From Alphaproteobacteria bacterium (lineage in GTDB: Bacteria > Pseudomonadota > Alphaproteobacteria > Oceanibaculales > Oceanibaculaceae), in the NCBI GenBank assembly GCA_018823745.1, contig JAHJHR010000016.1, positions 1 to 64,000 of the forward strand: DNA of 64,000 bases, read 5' to 3'. Each line of letters starts with the position of its first letter. Positions within the stretch are counted from its first letter, which is position 1. Under the pieces are notes generated by a model. It had not been told where the DNA came from, searched no databases, and saw only the letters and a program-made list of their open reading frames with translations. Made by a program: the position numbers and the translations under genes. Positions 53,556 through 63,792 of the stretch are shown in pieces.

Positions 53556-54860
53556 TTACCCCTCGCGCGCCTGGTCCAGCGTGCGCATGCCGGGGCGTTT
53601 GGCCTGGACCAGCACGGCCATGTTGCCGGGCTTGTGCTCGTTCTTCATCATCTTCACATGGGCGCGCGGGATATCGGCCCAGGAGAAGACTTCCGACATG
53701 CAGGGGTCGATGCGGCGTTCGATCACCAGCCGGTTGGCCTGCGAGGCCTGCATCAGATTGGCGAAATGGCTGCCCTGGATGCGTTTCTGGCGCATCCAGA
53801 CGAAGCGGGCATCGAAGGTGATATTGAAGCCGGTGGTGCCGGCGCAGAACACGACCATGCCGCCGCGCTTCACCACGAAGCAGGAAACCGGGAAGGTCTG
53901 CTCGCCGGGATGCTCGAAGACGAAATCGACGTCATTGCCCTTGCCGGTAATCTCCCAGATCGCCTTGCCGAAGGCGCGGCTGCGTTTCATGTAGTCGCCA
54001 TAGGCCGCCGTGTCCAAGACGTCGGGCATGCGGCCCCAGCAGTCGAAATCCTTGCGGTTGATGACGCCTTTCGCGCCCAGGCTCATGACGAAATCGCGCT
54101 TGGTCTCGTCCGAGATCACGCCGATGGCGTTGGCGCCAGCCGTCGCGATCAGCTGGATCGCCATCGAGCCGAGCCCGCCGGACGCGCCCCAGACCAGGAC
54201 GTTATGGCCCGGCCGCAGGATATGCGGGCGATGGCCGAACAGCATGCGATAGGCGGTCGCCAGCGTCAGCACATAGCAGCCGCATTGCTCCCAGGTCAGA
54301 TGCTTCGGGCGCGGCATGAGCTGGCGGCCCTGCACCCGGCAGAACTGTGCGAAGGACCCGTCCGGCGTCTCATAGCCCCAGATACGCTGCGAGGGCGAGA
54401 ACATCGGGTCGCCGCCATTGCATTCCTCGTCATCGCCATCGTCCTGGTTGCAATGGACCACGACCTCGTCACCGACCTTCCAGCGCGTCACCCGCGCGCC
54501 GACCGCCCAGACCACGCCGGCCGCATCGGAACCGGCGATATGGTAATCCGCGCCATGCACGTCGAAGACCGAGATCGGCACGCCGAGGCCGGCCCAGACG
54601 CCGTTGTAATTCACGCCGGCGGCCATCACCATGACCAGAACCTCGTCATCGGCGATGAGCGGTGTATGCAGCACCTCGACCTGCATCGCCTGGTCCGGCG
54701 GCCCCTGCCGGTCGCGGCGGATCGCCCAGCCATACATCCGCGGCGGCACATGGCCGAGCGGCGGGATCTCGCCCACCTCATACAGATCCTTCAGCACCGG
54801 CGCCTCCGCAGGCAGATCGGGTGTCAGGGCAAGCACTTTTGCGCTGGCGTCGCTCATCAT
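53556..54860 (-). CDS. ccr: Crotonyl-CoA carboxylase/reductase
   Basis: A 434-residue MDR-family enzyme that reductively carboxylates crotonyl-CoA to ethylmalonyl-CoA with NADPH, the key step of the ethylmalonyl-CoA pathway. Family features are NYNGVWAGLGVPIS with the CO2-site asparagine, NQDDGDDEECNGGDPMFSP, the nucleotide fold VWGASGGLGSMA and EHPGEQTFPVS with the conserved histidine. ATG at 54860 or the next ATG at 54857 follows GGGAG. Probably co-transcribed with mcd; divergent from ecm. Confidence 0.96.
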   Translation of the reverse strand: MMSDASAKVLALTPDLPAEAPVLKDLYEVGEIPPLGHVPPRMYGWAIRRDRQGPPDQAMQVEVLHTPLIADDEVLVMVMAAGVNYNGVWAGLGVPISVFDVHGADYHIAGSDAAGVVWAVGARVTRWKVGDEVVVHCNQDDGDDEECNGGDPMFSPSQRIWGYETPDGSFAQFCRVQGRQLMPRPKHLTWEQCGCYVLTLATAYRMLFGHRPHILRPGHNVLVWGASGGLGSMAIQLIATAGANAIGVISDETKRDFVMSLGAKGVINRKDFDCWGRMPDVLDTAAYGDYMKRSRAFGKAIWEITGKGNDVDFVFEHPGEQTFPVSCFVVKRGGMVVFCAGTTGFNITFDARFVWMRQKRIQGSHFANLMQASQANRLVIERRIDPCMSEVFSWADIPRAHVKMMKNEHKPGNMAVLVQAKRPGMRTLDQAREG

Positions 54861-54966
54861 CGTCTCCCACGTCACGGCCGGTTGGCGTATCCTCGAACCG
54901 CTTTCTTTGCCGAGCATTGAAATTGCCCGTTTTCTAATGTTTCGGTTTTAGGTGATTGGGTTTCTG

Positions 54967-54979
54967 TTTGCAATGCAAA
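54967..54979. promoter_or_regulatory. Perfect palindrome between ccr and ecm (candidate ScfR/RamB-type site)
   Basis: TTTGCA-A-TGCAAA lies in the AT-rich divergent region. TTTGC/GCAAA half-sites are known for short-chain acyl-CoA regulators of the ScfR family (PccR, RamB). Binding by such a regulator is inferred; none is encoded in the window. Confidence 0.5.
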
Positions 54980-55070
54980 AACGACAGTTTATTTCTCATT
55001 TATATTTTCTATAGAAAGAATGCATCTTTCATGAGCATTATTGAGAAATGAAGCGCCAAATTTTGCGGTA

Positions 55071-57086
55071 ATGCCGATGACTCAGACGCCTGACGACACA
55101 ATCTCTACCGCAGCGCAGCGTGACCAGCCCTGGCTGTTCCGCACCTATGCCGGCCATTCCTCGGCCAGCGAGTCGAACCGGCTGTTCCGCACCAATCTGG
55201 CGCGCGGCCAGACCGGGTTGTCCGTCGCCTTCGACCTGCCGACGCAGACCGGTTACGATTCGGATCACACTCTCGCACGCGGCGAGGTCGGCAAGGTCGG
55301 CGTGCCGATCTCGCATCTGGGCGATATGCGCATGCTGCTGGATGGCATCCCGCTGGACCGCATGAACACCTCGCTGACGATCAACGCCACCGCCCCCTGG
55401 CTGCTGGCGCTGTATATCGCCGCCGCCGAAACGCAGGGCGTGGCGCGGGCCGCGCTGAACGGCACGACGCAGAACGACATCATCAAGGAATACCTGTCGC
55501 GCGGGACCTATATCTTCCCGCCCGCCGCCAGCCTGAAACTGACCGCCGACACCATCGCCTTCACGGTTGCCGAGGTGCCGAAATGGAACCCGGTGAATGT
55601 CTGCAGCTACCATCTGCAGGAGGCCGGGGCGACCCCGGTGCAGGAACTGGCCTATGCGCTGGCCAATGCCATCGCCATCCTGGAGGCGGTGAAGGCGACC
55701 GGGCAGGTGGCCGATGCGGATTTTGCGAAGGTCGTCGGGCGCATCAGCTTTTTCGTGAATGCCGGCATCCGCTTCGTCACCGAAATCTGCAAGCTGCGCG
55801 CCTTCACTCGGCTTTGGGACGATATCTGCCGCGACCGTTTCGGCATCACGGAGGAGAAATACCGCCGCTTCCGCTATGGCGTGCAGGTCAATTCGCTGGG
55901 CCTGACCGAGCAGCAGCCGGAGAACAACGTCCACCGCATCCTGCTGGAGATGCTGGCCGTGACCCTGTCAAAGGATGCCCGCGCCCGTGCCGTGCAACTG
56001 CCGGCCTGGAACGAGGCGCTGGGCCTGCCGCGCCCCTGGGACCAGCAATGGTCGCTGCGCATGCAGCAGATCCTGGCCTATGAGACCGATCTGCTGGAAT
56101 TCGGCGACATCTTCGCCGGGAACCCGGCCATCGAGGCCAAGGTCGCGGAACTCGCCGCCGCCGCCCTGGCGGAACTGTCGGCGATCGACCGGCAGGGCGG
56201 CGCCGTCGCTGCCATCGACAGCGGCTATATGAAACAGCGGCTGGTTGAATCCAATGCCCGCCGTCTGGCCGCCATTGAAAGCGGCGAGCAGGTGGTGGTC
56301 GGCGTAAACCGCTATGCCGACACCGCCCCCTCGCCGCTGACGCTGGGCGAGGATGGCGGCTTCCTGACCATCGACGAGACAGCGGAACGCGATCAGCTTG
56401 CCCGGCTGGCGGAATGGCGCACGGCCCGCGACCCGGCGGCGGTCGCCCGCGCACTGGCGGCGCTGGAAGCAGATGCGCGGTCCGGCGCCAATATCATGCC
56501 GGCCTCCATCGCCGCCGCCCATGCCGGGGTGACGACCGGCGAATGGGCGCAGGCGCTGCGCGCCGTCTTCGGCGAGTACCGCGCCCCGACCGGCGTGGCC
56601 AAGGCTGCCATTGCCAGAGCGGAAGGGATGGCGGCGGTGCGCACCCAGGTCGATGCGGTCTCCGCCCGGCTCGGCCGGCGGATCAAGATGCTGGTCGGCA
56701 AGCCGGGGCTGGACGGTCATTCCAACGGCGCCGAGCAGATCGCCATGCGCGCCCGCGATGCCGGCATGGAGGTGGTCTATGAAGGCATCCGCCTGACCCC
56801 GGCGCAGATCGTGAACGCCGCGCTGGAGGAAGGCGTCCATGTCATCGGACTGTCCATCCTGTCCGGCTCGCACGCCGTGCTGGTGGCGGAGGTGCTGGAG
56901 CGCATGCGCGCCCTGGGCATTGACGACATCCCTGTCGTGCTCGGCGGCATCATCCCGCCCACCGATGCCGAGGCGCTGACCCGGGCCGGCGTGGCGCGCA
57001 TCTACACGCCCAAGGATTACGACATGACCCGCATCATGGCCGACATCGTCGCCGTGGTCGACACCGCCTGGCGCGACGCGGCGTAG
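55071..57086 (+). CDS. ecm: Ethylmalonyl-CoA mutase (MeaA-type B12-dependent mutase)
   Basis: About 671 residues. The N-terminal catalytic barrel (WLFRTYAGHSSA, GLSVAFDLPTQTGYDSDH, RMNTSLTINATAPWLLAL) is followed by a C-terminal cobalamin-binding domain with GKPGLDGHSNGAEQ. Its histidine coordinates cobalt. It converts ethylmalonyl-CoA to methylsuccinyl-CoA, linking Ccr to Mcd. Starts at ATG 55071 and 55077 are equally plausible, with no strong ribosome-binding site. TTG at 55041 is less likely. A six-codon ATG-to-stop frame at 55031-55051 precedes it. Confidence 0.94.
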   Translation: MPMTQTPDDTISTAAQRDQPWLFRTYAGHSSASESNRLFRTNLARGQTGLSVAFDLPTQTGYDSDHTLARGEVGKVGVPISHLGDMRMLLDGIPLDRMNTSLTINATAPWLLALYIAAAETQGVARAALNGTTQNDIIKEYLSRGTYIFPPAASLKLTADTIAFTVAEVPKWNPVNVCSYHLQEAGATPVQELAYALANAIAILEAVKATGQVADADFAKVVGRISFFVNAGIRFVTEICKLRAFTRLWDDICRDRFGITEEKYRRFRYGVQVNSLGLTEQQPENNVHRILLEMLAVTLSKDARARAVQLPAWNEALGLPRPWDQQWSLRMQQILAYETDLLEFGDIFAGNPAIEAKVAELAAAALAELSAIDRQGGAVAAIDSGYMKQRLVESNARRLAAIESGEQVVVGVNRYADTAPSPLTLGEDGGFLTIDETAERDQLARLAEWRTARDPAAVARALAALEADARSGANIMPASIAAAHAGVTTGEWAQALRAVFGEYRAPTGVAKAAIARAEGMAAVRTQVDAVSARLGRRIKMLVGKPGLDGHSNGAEQIAMRARDAGMEVVYEGIRLTPAQIVNAALEEGVHVIGLSILSGSHAVLVAEVLERMRALGIDDIPVVLGGIIPPTDAEALTRAGVARIYTPKDYDMTRIMADIVAVVDTAWRDAA

Positions 57087-57093
57087 GTCCGGC

Positions 57094-57792
57094 CTACTTA
57101 CCGCCGAAGGGCAGGTAGGTCAGCAGCATGAAGGGCTGGCCGGGAGCAGGCTCTCGATAGAGCGCGATGGAATCGACGGTCAGTTTCTCCCCGGCGAAGC
57201 GGTCGACCATCGGGTCCAGCACCTCTTCAAATAAAGCGCGCTCCTCTTCCTCCAGCCGTTCGGTCAGGGTCATGTGGAAGCGGAAGGCCTCCATGACGAA
57301 GGGATAGCCCCAGCGGGCCAGCAATTCCTCATGCCGGGGCGTCAGGCCGCTGCTGCGGCGCCGCGCGATTTCCGCCGCACTCGGCGGGGCGCGGAAATGA
57401 TCCAGCCCGGTCACGCAGGCGGCCGCCAGCATCTCCATCTCCACCGAGGGTTCGGAGAGTTGCAGCGCCAGGAATCCGGCCAGATCGCGCAACACCAGCG
57501 GCGGCGCCTCAAAAGCCGTCAGCCCGCCGGCAAAGCGCTGTGCGGCCTCCACCAAATCCGCCTCGCCCAATCCGTCGGCCAGGCGGAAAGGCGGTTTCAG
57601 CGTGGCGTGAAACCCATAGCGCCGGGGGCTGGCCGTCGCCGAGCGCAGGCGTTCCGGCGAGATGGCGAACAGGTCCGGCTGTTCCAGATCGGCCCCGGTG
57701 ACCACGTCCCGGCCCAGCCAGCGGCAGCCGAAGCGATAGAGCATGCTGCTCTGCTGCGGGCAGAAATACAGGGCATAGCGCGGTTCGCTCAT
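57094..57792 (-). CDS. DUF1045 domain protein (2H phosphoesterase-like)
   Basis: 232 residues. Two His-X-Thr-type motifs, FHATLKP and FHMTLTE, are the hallmark of 2H phosphoesterases, which open cyclic phosphates. The DUF1045 family is known from phosphonate-degradation clusters (PhnN-associated), but no phosphonate gene is seen here. ATG at 57792 (MSEPRYALYF) is the family start, four bases after the EamA gene stop. It is the last gene of mmsA-EamA-DUF1045 and convergent with ecm. Confidence 0.85.
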   Translation of the reverse strand: MSEPRYALYFCPQQSSMLYRFGCRWLGRDVVTGADLEQPDLFAISPERLRSATASPRRYGFHATLKPPFRLADGLGEADLVEAAQRFAGGLTAFEAPPLVLRDLAGFLALQLSEPSVEMEMLAAACVTGLDHFRAPPSAAEIARRRSSGLTPRHEELLARWGYPFVMEAFRFHMTLTERLEEEERALFEEVLDPMVDRFAGEKLTVDSIALYREPAPGQPFMLLTYLPFGGK

Positions 57793-57796
57793 CGTT

Positions 57797-58774
57797 TCAC
57801 TTCCTCGCACGGCGCCATTGCGCCTGGGCCACGCCAACCAGAACCAACGCCCCGCCGATCACCTGCCCCATCGTCGGCAGCGCACCCACCAGCATGGCGA
57901 TCAGCACGGCGAAGACCGGGATCAGATTCATGTACAACGCCGCCACCGGCACGCCGACGATACCGATACCCGTATGCCAGAGGAAGGTGCCGAACAAGGT
58001 AGGCAGCAAAGCGACATAGACCAGCAGCCCGATGATCAGCAGCGACGGCATCGCCGCCGGCATCTGGGCGATGCCCAGCAGCATCAGCATCGGATAGAGA
58101 AGGATCATCCCCACCCCCGCCGCCGTCATGGTGAAGCCGGTGATCTGCAGCTGCGAATAACCAGACAGCCAGCGCTGTGCCATCACCGAATAACTGCTCC
58201 AGCAGATCATGCCGCAGACCAACAGGAACTCACCCAGGATCGGCACGCGGTGTTCCTGCCCGGCCCCCGGCGCTTCGCGGCTGAGCACGGCGATCATCCC
58301 GCCGATCACTGCCAGGACCAGCGCCAGCCACATTTCCCGCCGGGGCGGAATGTGCTCGATGGCCCAGGTGATCAGGGTGGCGATGACGGGGGAGCAGGTG
58401 GCGATGATCGCGGCGGGGATCGGCCCGGCGAAATACACCCCCATCGCATAGAAGATCGCGAAGCCCAGAAGGCCGGGCCCGGCAAGCAGCAGGATTCGGC
58501 CCAGCGGCAGCTTGCGCGGCGGTCCCGGCTCGGTCGGCTGGAACGGTCGCGGCGTGGAGAGCGTCAGCCAGCCGAAGGCGACCGGGATCAGCACCATGTA
58601 GCGGAACAGCGCCAGCGTCCACGGATCGAAGGTGCCAAGCAGCAGGTCGAGCGCCGGGATGTGCGAGCCCCACAGGAACGCCACCCCCAGCAGCAGGGAG
58701 TTGGCGAAGAGCAAACGGCCGAGCGGAAGTTCCGCCCGGCCGCTGCCTGTCACCGGTTTGGGACTGGATGTCAC
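57797..58774 (-). CDS. DMT superfamily transporter (EamA family)
   Basis: A 325-residue membrane protein with ten predicted helices in two EamA repeats (first about residues 18-165, second about 180-317). Such carriers usually export amino acids or other small metabolites. The repeat ends [20 protein letters not shown] and [20 protein letters not shown] are typical. The start overlaps the mmsA stop by four bases (ATGA), so it is translationally coupled. Cargo unknown. Confidence 0.9.
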   Translation of the reverse strand: MTSSPKPVTGSGRAELPLGRLLFANSLLLGVAFLWGSHIPALDLLLGTFDPWTLALFRYMVLIPVAFGWLTLSTPRPFQPTEPGPPRKLPLGRILLLAGPGLLGFAIFYAMGVYFAGPIPAAIIATCSPVIATLITWAIEHIPPRREMWLALVLAVIGGMIAVLSREAPGAGQEHRVPILGEFLLVCGMICWSSYSVMAQRWLSGYSQLQITGFTMTAAGVGMILLYPMLMLLGIAQMPAAMPSLLIIGLLVYVALLPTLFGTFLWHTGIGIVGVPVAALYMNLIPVFAVLIAMLVGALPTMGQVIGGALVLVGVAQAQWRRARK

Positions 58775-60270
58775 TTCATCGTCGGCATGATGAATTCAGC
58801 ACCGGAGCGGATGCCGGTCGGCCAGCGCTGGGTGATCGCCTTCATGCGGGTGTAGAAGCGCACGCCTTCCGGCCCATGCATGTGATGATCGCCGAACAGC
58901 GAGCGCTTCCAGCCACCGAAGGAATGGAAGGCCATCGGCACCGGGATCGGCACGTTAATGCCGACCATGCCGACCTTGATGCGGTTGGCGAATTCACGCG
59001 CCGCGTCGCCATCGCGGGTGAAGATCGCGGTGCCGTTGCCGAATTCATGCTCGTTGACCATCTTCACGGCGCTCTCGTAATCCGGCGCGCGGACGACGGA
59101 GAGCACCGGGCCGAAGATCTCTTCCTTGTAGATCGTCATGTCGGTGGTGACGTTGTCGAACAGGCAGCCGCCCATGAAGAAGCCGTTCTCATAGCCCTGC
59201 AGCTTCAGATCGCGGCCGTCGACGACCAGCTTCGCACCTTCCTTCACGCCCTGATCGACATAGCCGCGCACCTTGTCGAGGTGCTGGCGGGTGACCAGCG
59301 GCCCCATCTCGACCTCGCTGTCGGTGCCCGGACCGACCTTCAGCGAGCGCACCTTCGGGGTCAGCCGCTCGATCAGCGCATCGCCCACCTTGTCGCCGAT
59401 GGCGACGGCGACCGAAACCGCCATGCAACGCTCGCCGGCGGAGCCATAGCCGGCCCCCATCAGCGCGTCGGTGGCCTGGTCCAGATCGGCGTCCGGCATG
59501 ACGATCATGTGGTTCTTGGCACCACCCAGCGCCTGCACCCGCTTATTATGCGCGGTGCCGGTGTGGTAGACATATTCGGCAATCGGGGTGGAGCCGACGA
59601 AGCTGACCGCCTCGATGCCCGGATGGGTCAGGATCGCATCCACCGCCTGCTTGTCGCCATGCACGACGCTGAACACGCCGTCCGGCAGACCCGCCTCTTT
59701 CAGCAGTTCAGCCAGGATCAGGCCGGCAGAGGGATCACGCTCCGACGGCTTCAGGATGAAGCAATTGCCGCAGGCCAGCGCCACCGGGAACATCCACATC
59801 GGCACCATGGCCGGGAAGTTGAACGGGGTGATGCCGGCGACCACGCCCAGCGACTGGCGGATCGTCCAGGCATCGATGCCGCCGCCGACCTGCTCGGTAT
59901 ATTCGCCCTTCAGCAGATGCGGGATGCCGCAGGCGAATTCCACGACTTCCAGACCGCGCGTCAACTCGCCCTCGGCATCCGGCAGGGTCTTGCCATGCTC
60001 GGATGTGATCGCGGCGGCCAGACGGCCCATGTTCTTTTCGATCAGTTCCTTGAATTTGAACATGACGCGCGCCCGGCGCAGCGGGGCAGCGGCAGCCCAT
60101 GCCGGAAAGGCGGCTTGGGCCGTGGCCACAACCTTGTCGATCTCGGCCGGGCTGGCCAGCGGCACGCGGGCCTGGACTTCGCCGGTGGCGGGGTTGAACA
60201 CGTCGCTGAAACGGCCGCTGCTGCCGTCAACCAGCGCCCCGTTCACATAATGCTGCAGCGTTTTTGTCAT
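58771..60270 (-). CDS. mmsA: CoA-acylating methylmalonate-semialdehyde dehydrogenase
   Basis: 499 residues, NAD- and CoA-dependent aldehyde dehydrogenase that turns (methyl)malonate semialdehyde into propionyl- or acetyl-CoA in valine, beta-alanine or inositol breakdown. The catalytic cysteine is in [28 protein letters not shown] and [14 protein letters not shown] are MmsA-specific. Length is normal. First gene of a three-gene minus-strand operon. Propionyl-CoA from it could meet the nearby ethylmalonyl-CoA pathway, which also yields propionyl-CoA. Confidence 0.94.
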   Translation of the reverse strand: MTKTLQHYVNGALVDGSSGRFSDVFNPATGEVQARVPLASPAEIDKVVATAQAAFPAWAAAAPLRRARVMFKFKELIEKNMGRLAAAITSEHGKTLPDAEGELTRGLEVVEFACGIPHLLKGEYTEQVGGGIDAWTIRQSLGVVAGITPFNFPAMVPMWMFPVALACGNCFILKPSERDPSAGLILAELLKEAGLPDGVFSVVHGDKQAVDAILTHPGIEAVSFVGSTPIAEYVYHTGTAHNKRVQALGGAKNHMIVMPDADLDQATDALMGAGYGSAGERCMAVSVAVAIGDKVGDALIERLTPKVRSLKVGPGTDSEVEMGPLVTRQHLDKVRGYVDQGVKEGAKLVVDGRDLKLQGYENGFFMGGCLFDNVTTDMTIYKEEIFGPVLSVVRAPDYESAVKMVNEHEFGNGTAIFTRDGDAAREFANRIKVGMVGINVPIPVPMAFHSFGGWKRSLFGDHHMHGPEGVRFYTRMKAITQRWPTGIRSGAEFIMPTMK

Positions 60271-60395
60271 TGGGTTTCCTCCGAAATGCGTGACGCCGGT
60301 ACCGGCCCTGCGGTCCCCTGCTTATCTGTCAGGGCTTGGTTATAGCGCCGCTTGCCGTTGGATAACAACGGGGCGGTGGTTCTCTGCTGCCATGT

Positions 60396-60436
60396 CGTTA
60401 CCGGCCTTGTGCCGGGAATCAAGGCCGGGGGTGACG
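60396..60436. repeat. Palindromic intergenic element
   Basis: CCGGCCTT (60401-60408) pairs perfectly with AAGGCCGG (60421-60428) around a 12-base loop, with outer CGTTA and GGTGACG. It resembles the arms of the repeats at 1-97 and 50229-50287, and may belong to the same family. Confidence 0.4.
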
Positions 60437-60487
60437 GGGATGTTGAAACCGCCTTATCCTGCGCAAAAGAACGAACCGGGAGAGAAG

Positions 60488-61651
60488 ATGATGATCGCGC
60501 AGATTTTGACGCCGCGCCTGATGCTGGTCGGCGGTGGGGCAGTGTCCGAGGCGCCTTCAGTGCTGCAGAAGCTGGGCGTGCATCGCCCGCTGATCGTCAG
60601 CGACCCCTATATGCGCGATTCCGGCATGCTGGCCCATCTGACCGACCCGCTGGATGCTGCCGGCATCCGCTGGGATCTGTTCGCCGACACCGTGCCCGAC
60701 CCGACAACGGATGTGGTCGAGCAGGGGCTCGCCCGGCTGCGGCTCGGCACCTATGACTGCATGATCGCGTTTGGCGGTGGCAGCCCGATGGACACCGCCA
60801 AGGCAATGAATGTGCTGGCAGCCCTGGGCGGCAAGATGCGCGACCACAAGGTGCCGCAGGCCGCCGACAAGGCCGCCGTGCCGCTGATCTGCGTGCCGAC
60901 CACGGCGGGCACCGGATCGGAGGTCACGAAATTCTGCGTCATCTCCGATACCGAGACCGACGAGAAGATGCTGGTCATGGGGCTGGGCTGCCTGCCGACG
61001 GCGGCGCTGGTCGATTACAGACTGACCATGAAGAAGCCATTCCGCCTGACCGCCGATACCGGCATCGACAGCATTACCCATGCGATGGAGGCCTATGTCT
61101 CCAAGAAGCGTAACCCGATGTCGGATTCCTATGCGCTGACAGCGATGAAGCGGCTGTACGAGAATATCCGCACCGCCTGTTTCGAGCCCGGCAATGAGGC
61201 GGCGCGCGAGCAGATGATGCTGGGGGCGACCCAGGCCGGCATGGCCTTCTCCAACGCCTCGGTAGCGCTGGTGCATGGCATGAGCCGGCCGATCGGTGCC
61301 TTCTTCCATGTGCCACATGGCCTGTCCAACGCCATGCTGCTGCCGGCGATCACGCAATTCTCCGCCGAGGCGGCGCTGGACCGCTATGCCGATTGCGCCC
61401 GCGCCATGGGCATCGCCAGTGCCGAGGAGGGCAACCAGTCCGCTGTGAACCGGCTGGTCGAGGCGCTGCGCGTGCTGAACACCGACCTGAAAGTGCCGAC
61501 ACCCAAGGATTACGGCATCGACGCGGCACGCTATACCGAGCTTCTGCCAACCATGGCGCGCCAGGCGCTCGCCTCCGGCTCGCCCGGCAACAACCCGCGC
61601 GTTCCTACCGAGGCGGAAATCGTGGCGCTGTACGAGCAGGTCTACGCTTAA
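60488..61651 (+). CDS. Iron-containing alcohol dehydrogenase
   Basis: A 387-residue group III alcohol dehydrogenase. The NAD site GGGSPMDTAKAMN and PTTAGTGSEVT are typical. Iron-ligand regions DTGIDSITHAMEAYV and HGMSRPIGAFFHVPHGLSN carry the expected aspartate and histidines. ATG at 60488 follows GGGAGAGA; the frame continues upstream through the palindromic element without support. Members act on ethanol, lactaldehyde, hydroxybutyrate or other alcohols; the substrate is not evident. It runs opposite to mmsA. Confidence 0.9.
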   Translation: MMIAQILTPRLMLVGGGAVSEAPSVLQKLGVHRPLIVSDPYMRDSGMLAHLTDPLDAAGIRWDLFADTVPDPTTDVVEQGLARLRLGTYDCMIAFGGGSPMDTAKAMNVLAALGGKMRDHKVPQAADKAAVPLICVPTTAGTGSEVTKFCVISDTETDEKMLVMGLGCLPTAALVDYRLTMKKPFRLTADTGIDSITHAMEAYVSKKRNPMSDSYALTAMKRLYENIRTACFEPGNEAAREQMMLGATQAGMAFSNASVALVHGMSRPIGAFFHVPHGLSNAMLLPAITQFSAEAALDRYADCARAMGIASAEEGNQSAVNRLVEALRVLNTDLKVPTPKDYGIDAARYTELLPTMARQALASGSPGNNPRVPTEAEIVALYEQVYA

Positions 61652-61770
61652 AGGGCGCTTTTTGCGCAGATAGAAAGTGCGCGTGACGCTCGGCGCGCTT
61701 GGCGGTATACCGAAGCTCACCCCCCGGCGCCCTTTCGGCGCGCCCCTGCCCTATCCGGAGACTCCCCACG

Positions 61771-62817
61771 ATGGAAAAGCGTCGCCTTGGCCGTACCGAT
61801 ATCGATGTCAGCGTCATCTGCCTCGGCACCATGACCTTCGGGGAGCAGAACACCGAGGCGGAGGGGCATGCGCAGCTCGATTACGCGCTCGACCATGGCG
61901 TCACCTTCATCGATACCGCCGAGATGTATCCGGTGCCGCCCAGCGCGAAGACCTATGGCCGCACTGAGGAAATCGTCGGCAACTGGATTTCAGCGCGCCG
62001 GAACCGTGACAAATTCGTGCTGGCGACCAAGGTGATCGGCGCCAGCCGCAGCGGCTTCGAGCATATCCGCGAGGGCAAGGCGAAGCTGGACCGCAAGAAT
62101 ATCGAGGCCGCCATCGATGCCTCGCTGCGCCGGCTGAACACCGATTACGTCGATCTCTACCAGCTGCACTGGGCGGACCGGCAGACCAACAGCGCCGGCC
62201 AGTTCGGCTATGTGCACAAGGAATCGCCGGACGCCACCCCCATCGAGGAAACGCTGGAGGCACTGGCCGGGTTGGTAAAGGCGGGCAAGATCCGGGCGGT
62301 CGGCGTATCGAACGAGACGCCCTGGGGCCTGCACGCCTTCCTGCGCGCGGCGGAGGAAAAGGGCCTGCCGCGCATCGCCAGCATCCAGAACGCCTATAGC
62401 CTGCTTTTCCGGCCGTTTGAGGTCGGGCTGGCGGAAATGGCGATCCGCGAGGATGTCGGGCTGCTCGCCTTCTCGCCGCTCGCCATGGGCGCGCTCAGCG
62501 GCAAATATCTCGGCGGGACGGTGCCGCAGGGCACGCGCATGGCGCTCTACCCGACGCGCTATGGCCGCTATATCGCGGAAAAGCCGATGGCGGTGACCGG
62601 GAAGCTGGTGGCGCTGGCGAAGGAACACGGGCTCAGCCCGACCCAGATGGCGCTGGCCTATGTGAACAGCCGGCCCTTCGTGACCGCCAACATCATCGGG
62701 GCCAGCACGGTCGAACAGGTGGCCGAGAATATCGGCAGCGCCGACATCACCTTATCGACCGAAATTCTGGAGGGTATCGCCGCCATCCTGCAGCAGGAGC
62801 CGATGCCGGTCCTGTAG
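61771..62817 (+). CDS. Aldo/keto reductase (Tas-like)
   Basis: A 348-residue TIM-barrel NADPH-dependent reductase. The catalytic Asp and Tyr are in FIDTAEMYPVPP, the Lys in VLATKVIG and the His in LYQLHWADRQTN. The N-terminus MEKRRLGRTDIDVSVICLGTM and the PSAKTYGRTEEIVGNW insertion match the E. coli Tas branch. ATG at 61771 is chosen over a GTG 24 codons earlier. It is convergent with ftsY, 9 bases apart. Confidence 0.92.
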   Translation: MEKRRLGRTDIDVSVICLGTMTFGEQNTEAEGHAQLDYALDHGVTFIDTAEMYPVPPSAKTYGRTEEIVGNWISARRNRDKFVLATKVIGASRSGFEHIREGKAKLDRKNIEAAIDASLRRLNTDYVDLYQLHWADRQTNSAGQFGYVHKESPDATPIEETLEALAGLVKAGKIRAVGVSNETPWGLHAFLRAAEEKGLPRIASIQNAYSLLFRPFEVGLAEMAIREDVGLLAFSPLAMGALSGKYLGGTVPQGTRMALYPTRYGRYIAEKPMAVTGKLVALAKEHGLSPTQMALAYVNSRPFVTANIIGASTVEQVAENIGSADITLSTEILEGIAAILQQEPMPVL

Positions 62818-62826
62818 GCAGCGGGT

Positions 62827-63788
<962 letters not shown>

Positions 63789-63792
<4 letters not shown>

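Noticed and set aside
55031-55051. Six-codon ATG-to-stop frame before ecm, as a leader peptide
   Set aside because: Too short to judge, with no attenuator hairpin and no regulatory codon run.
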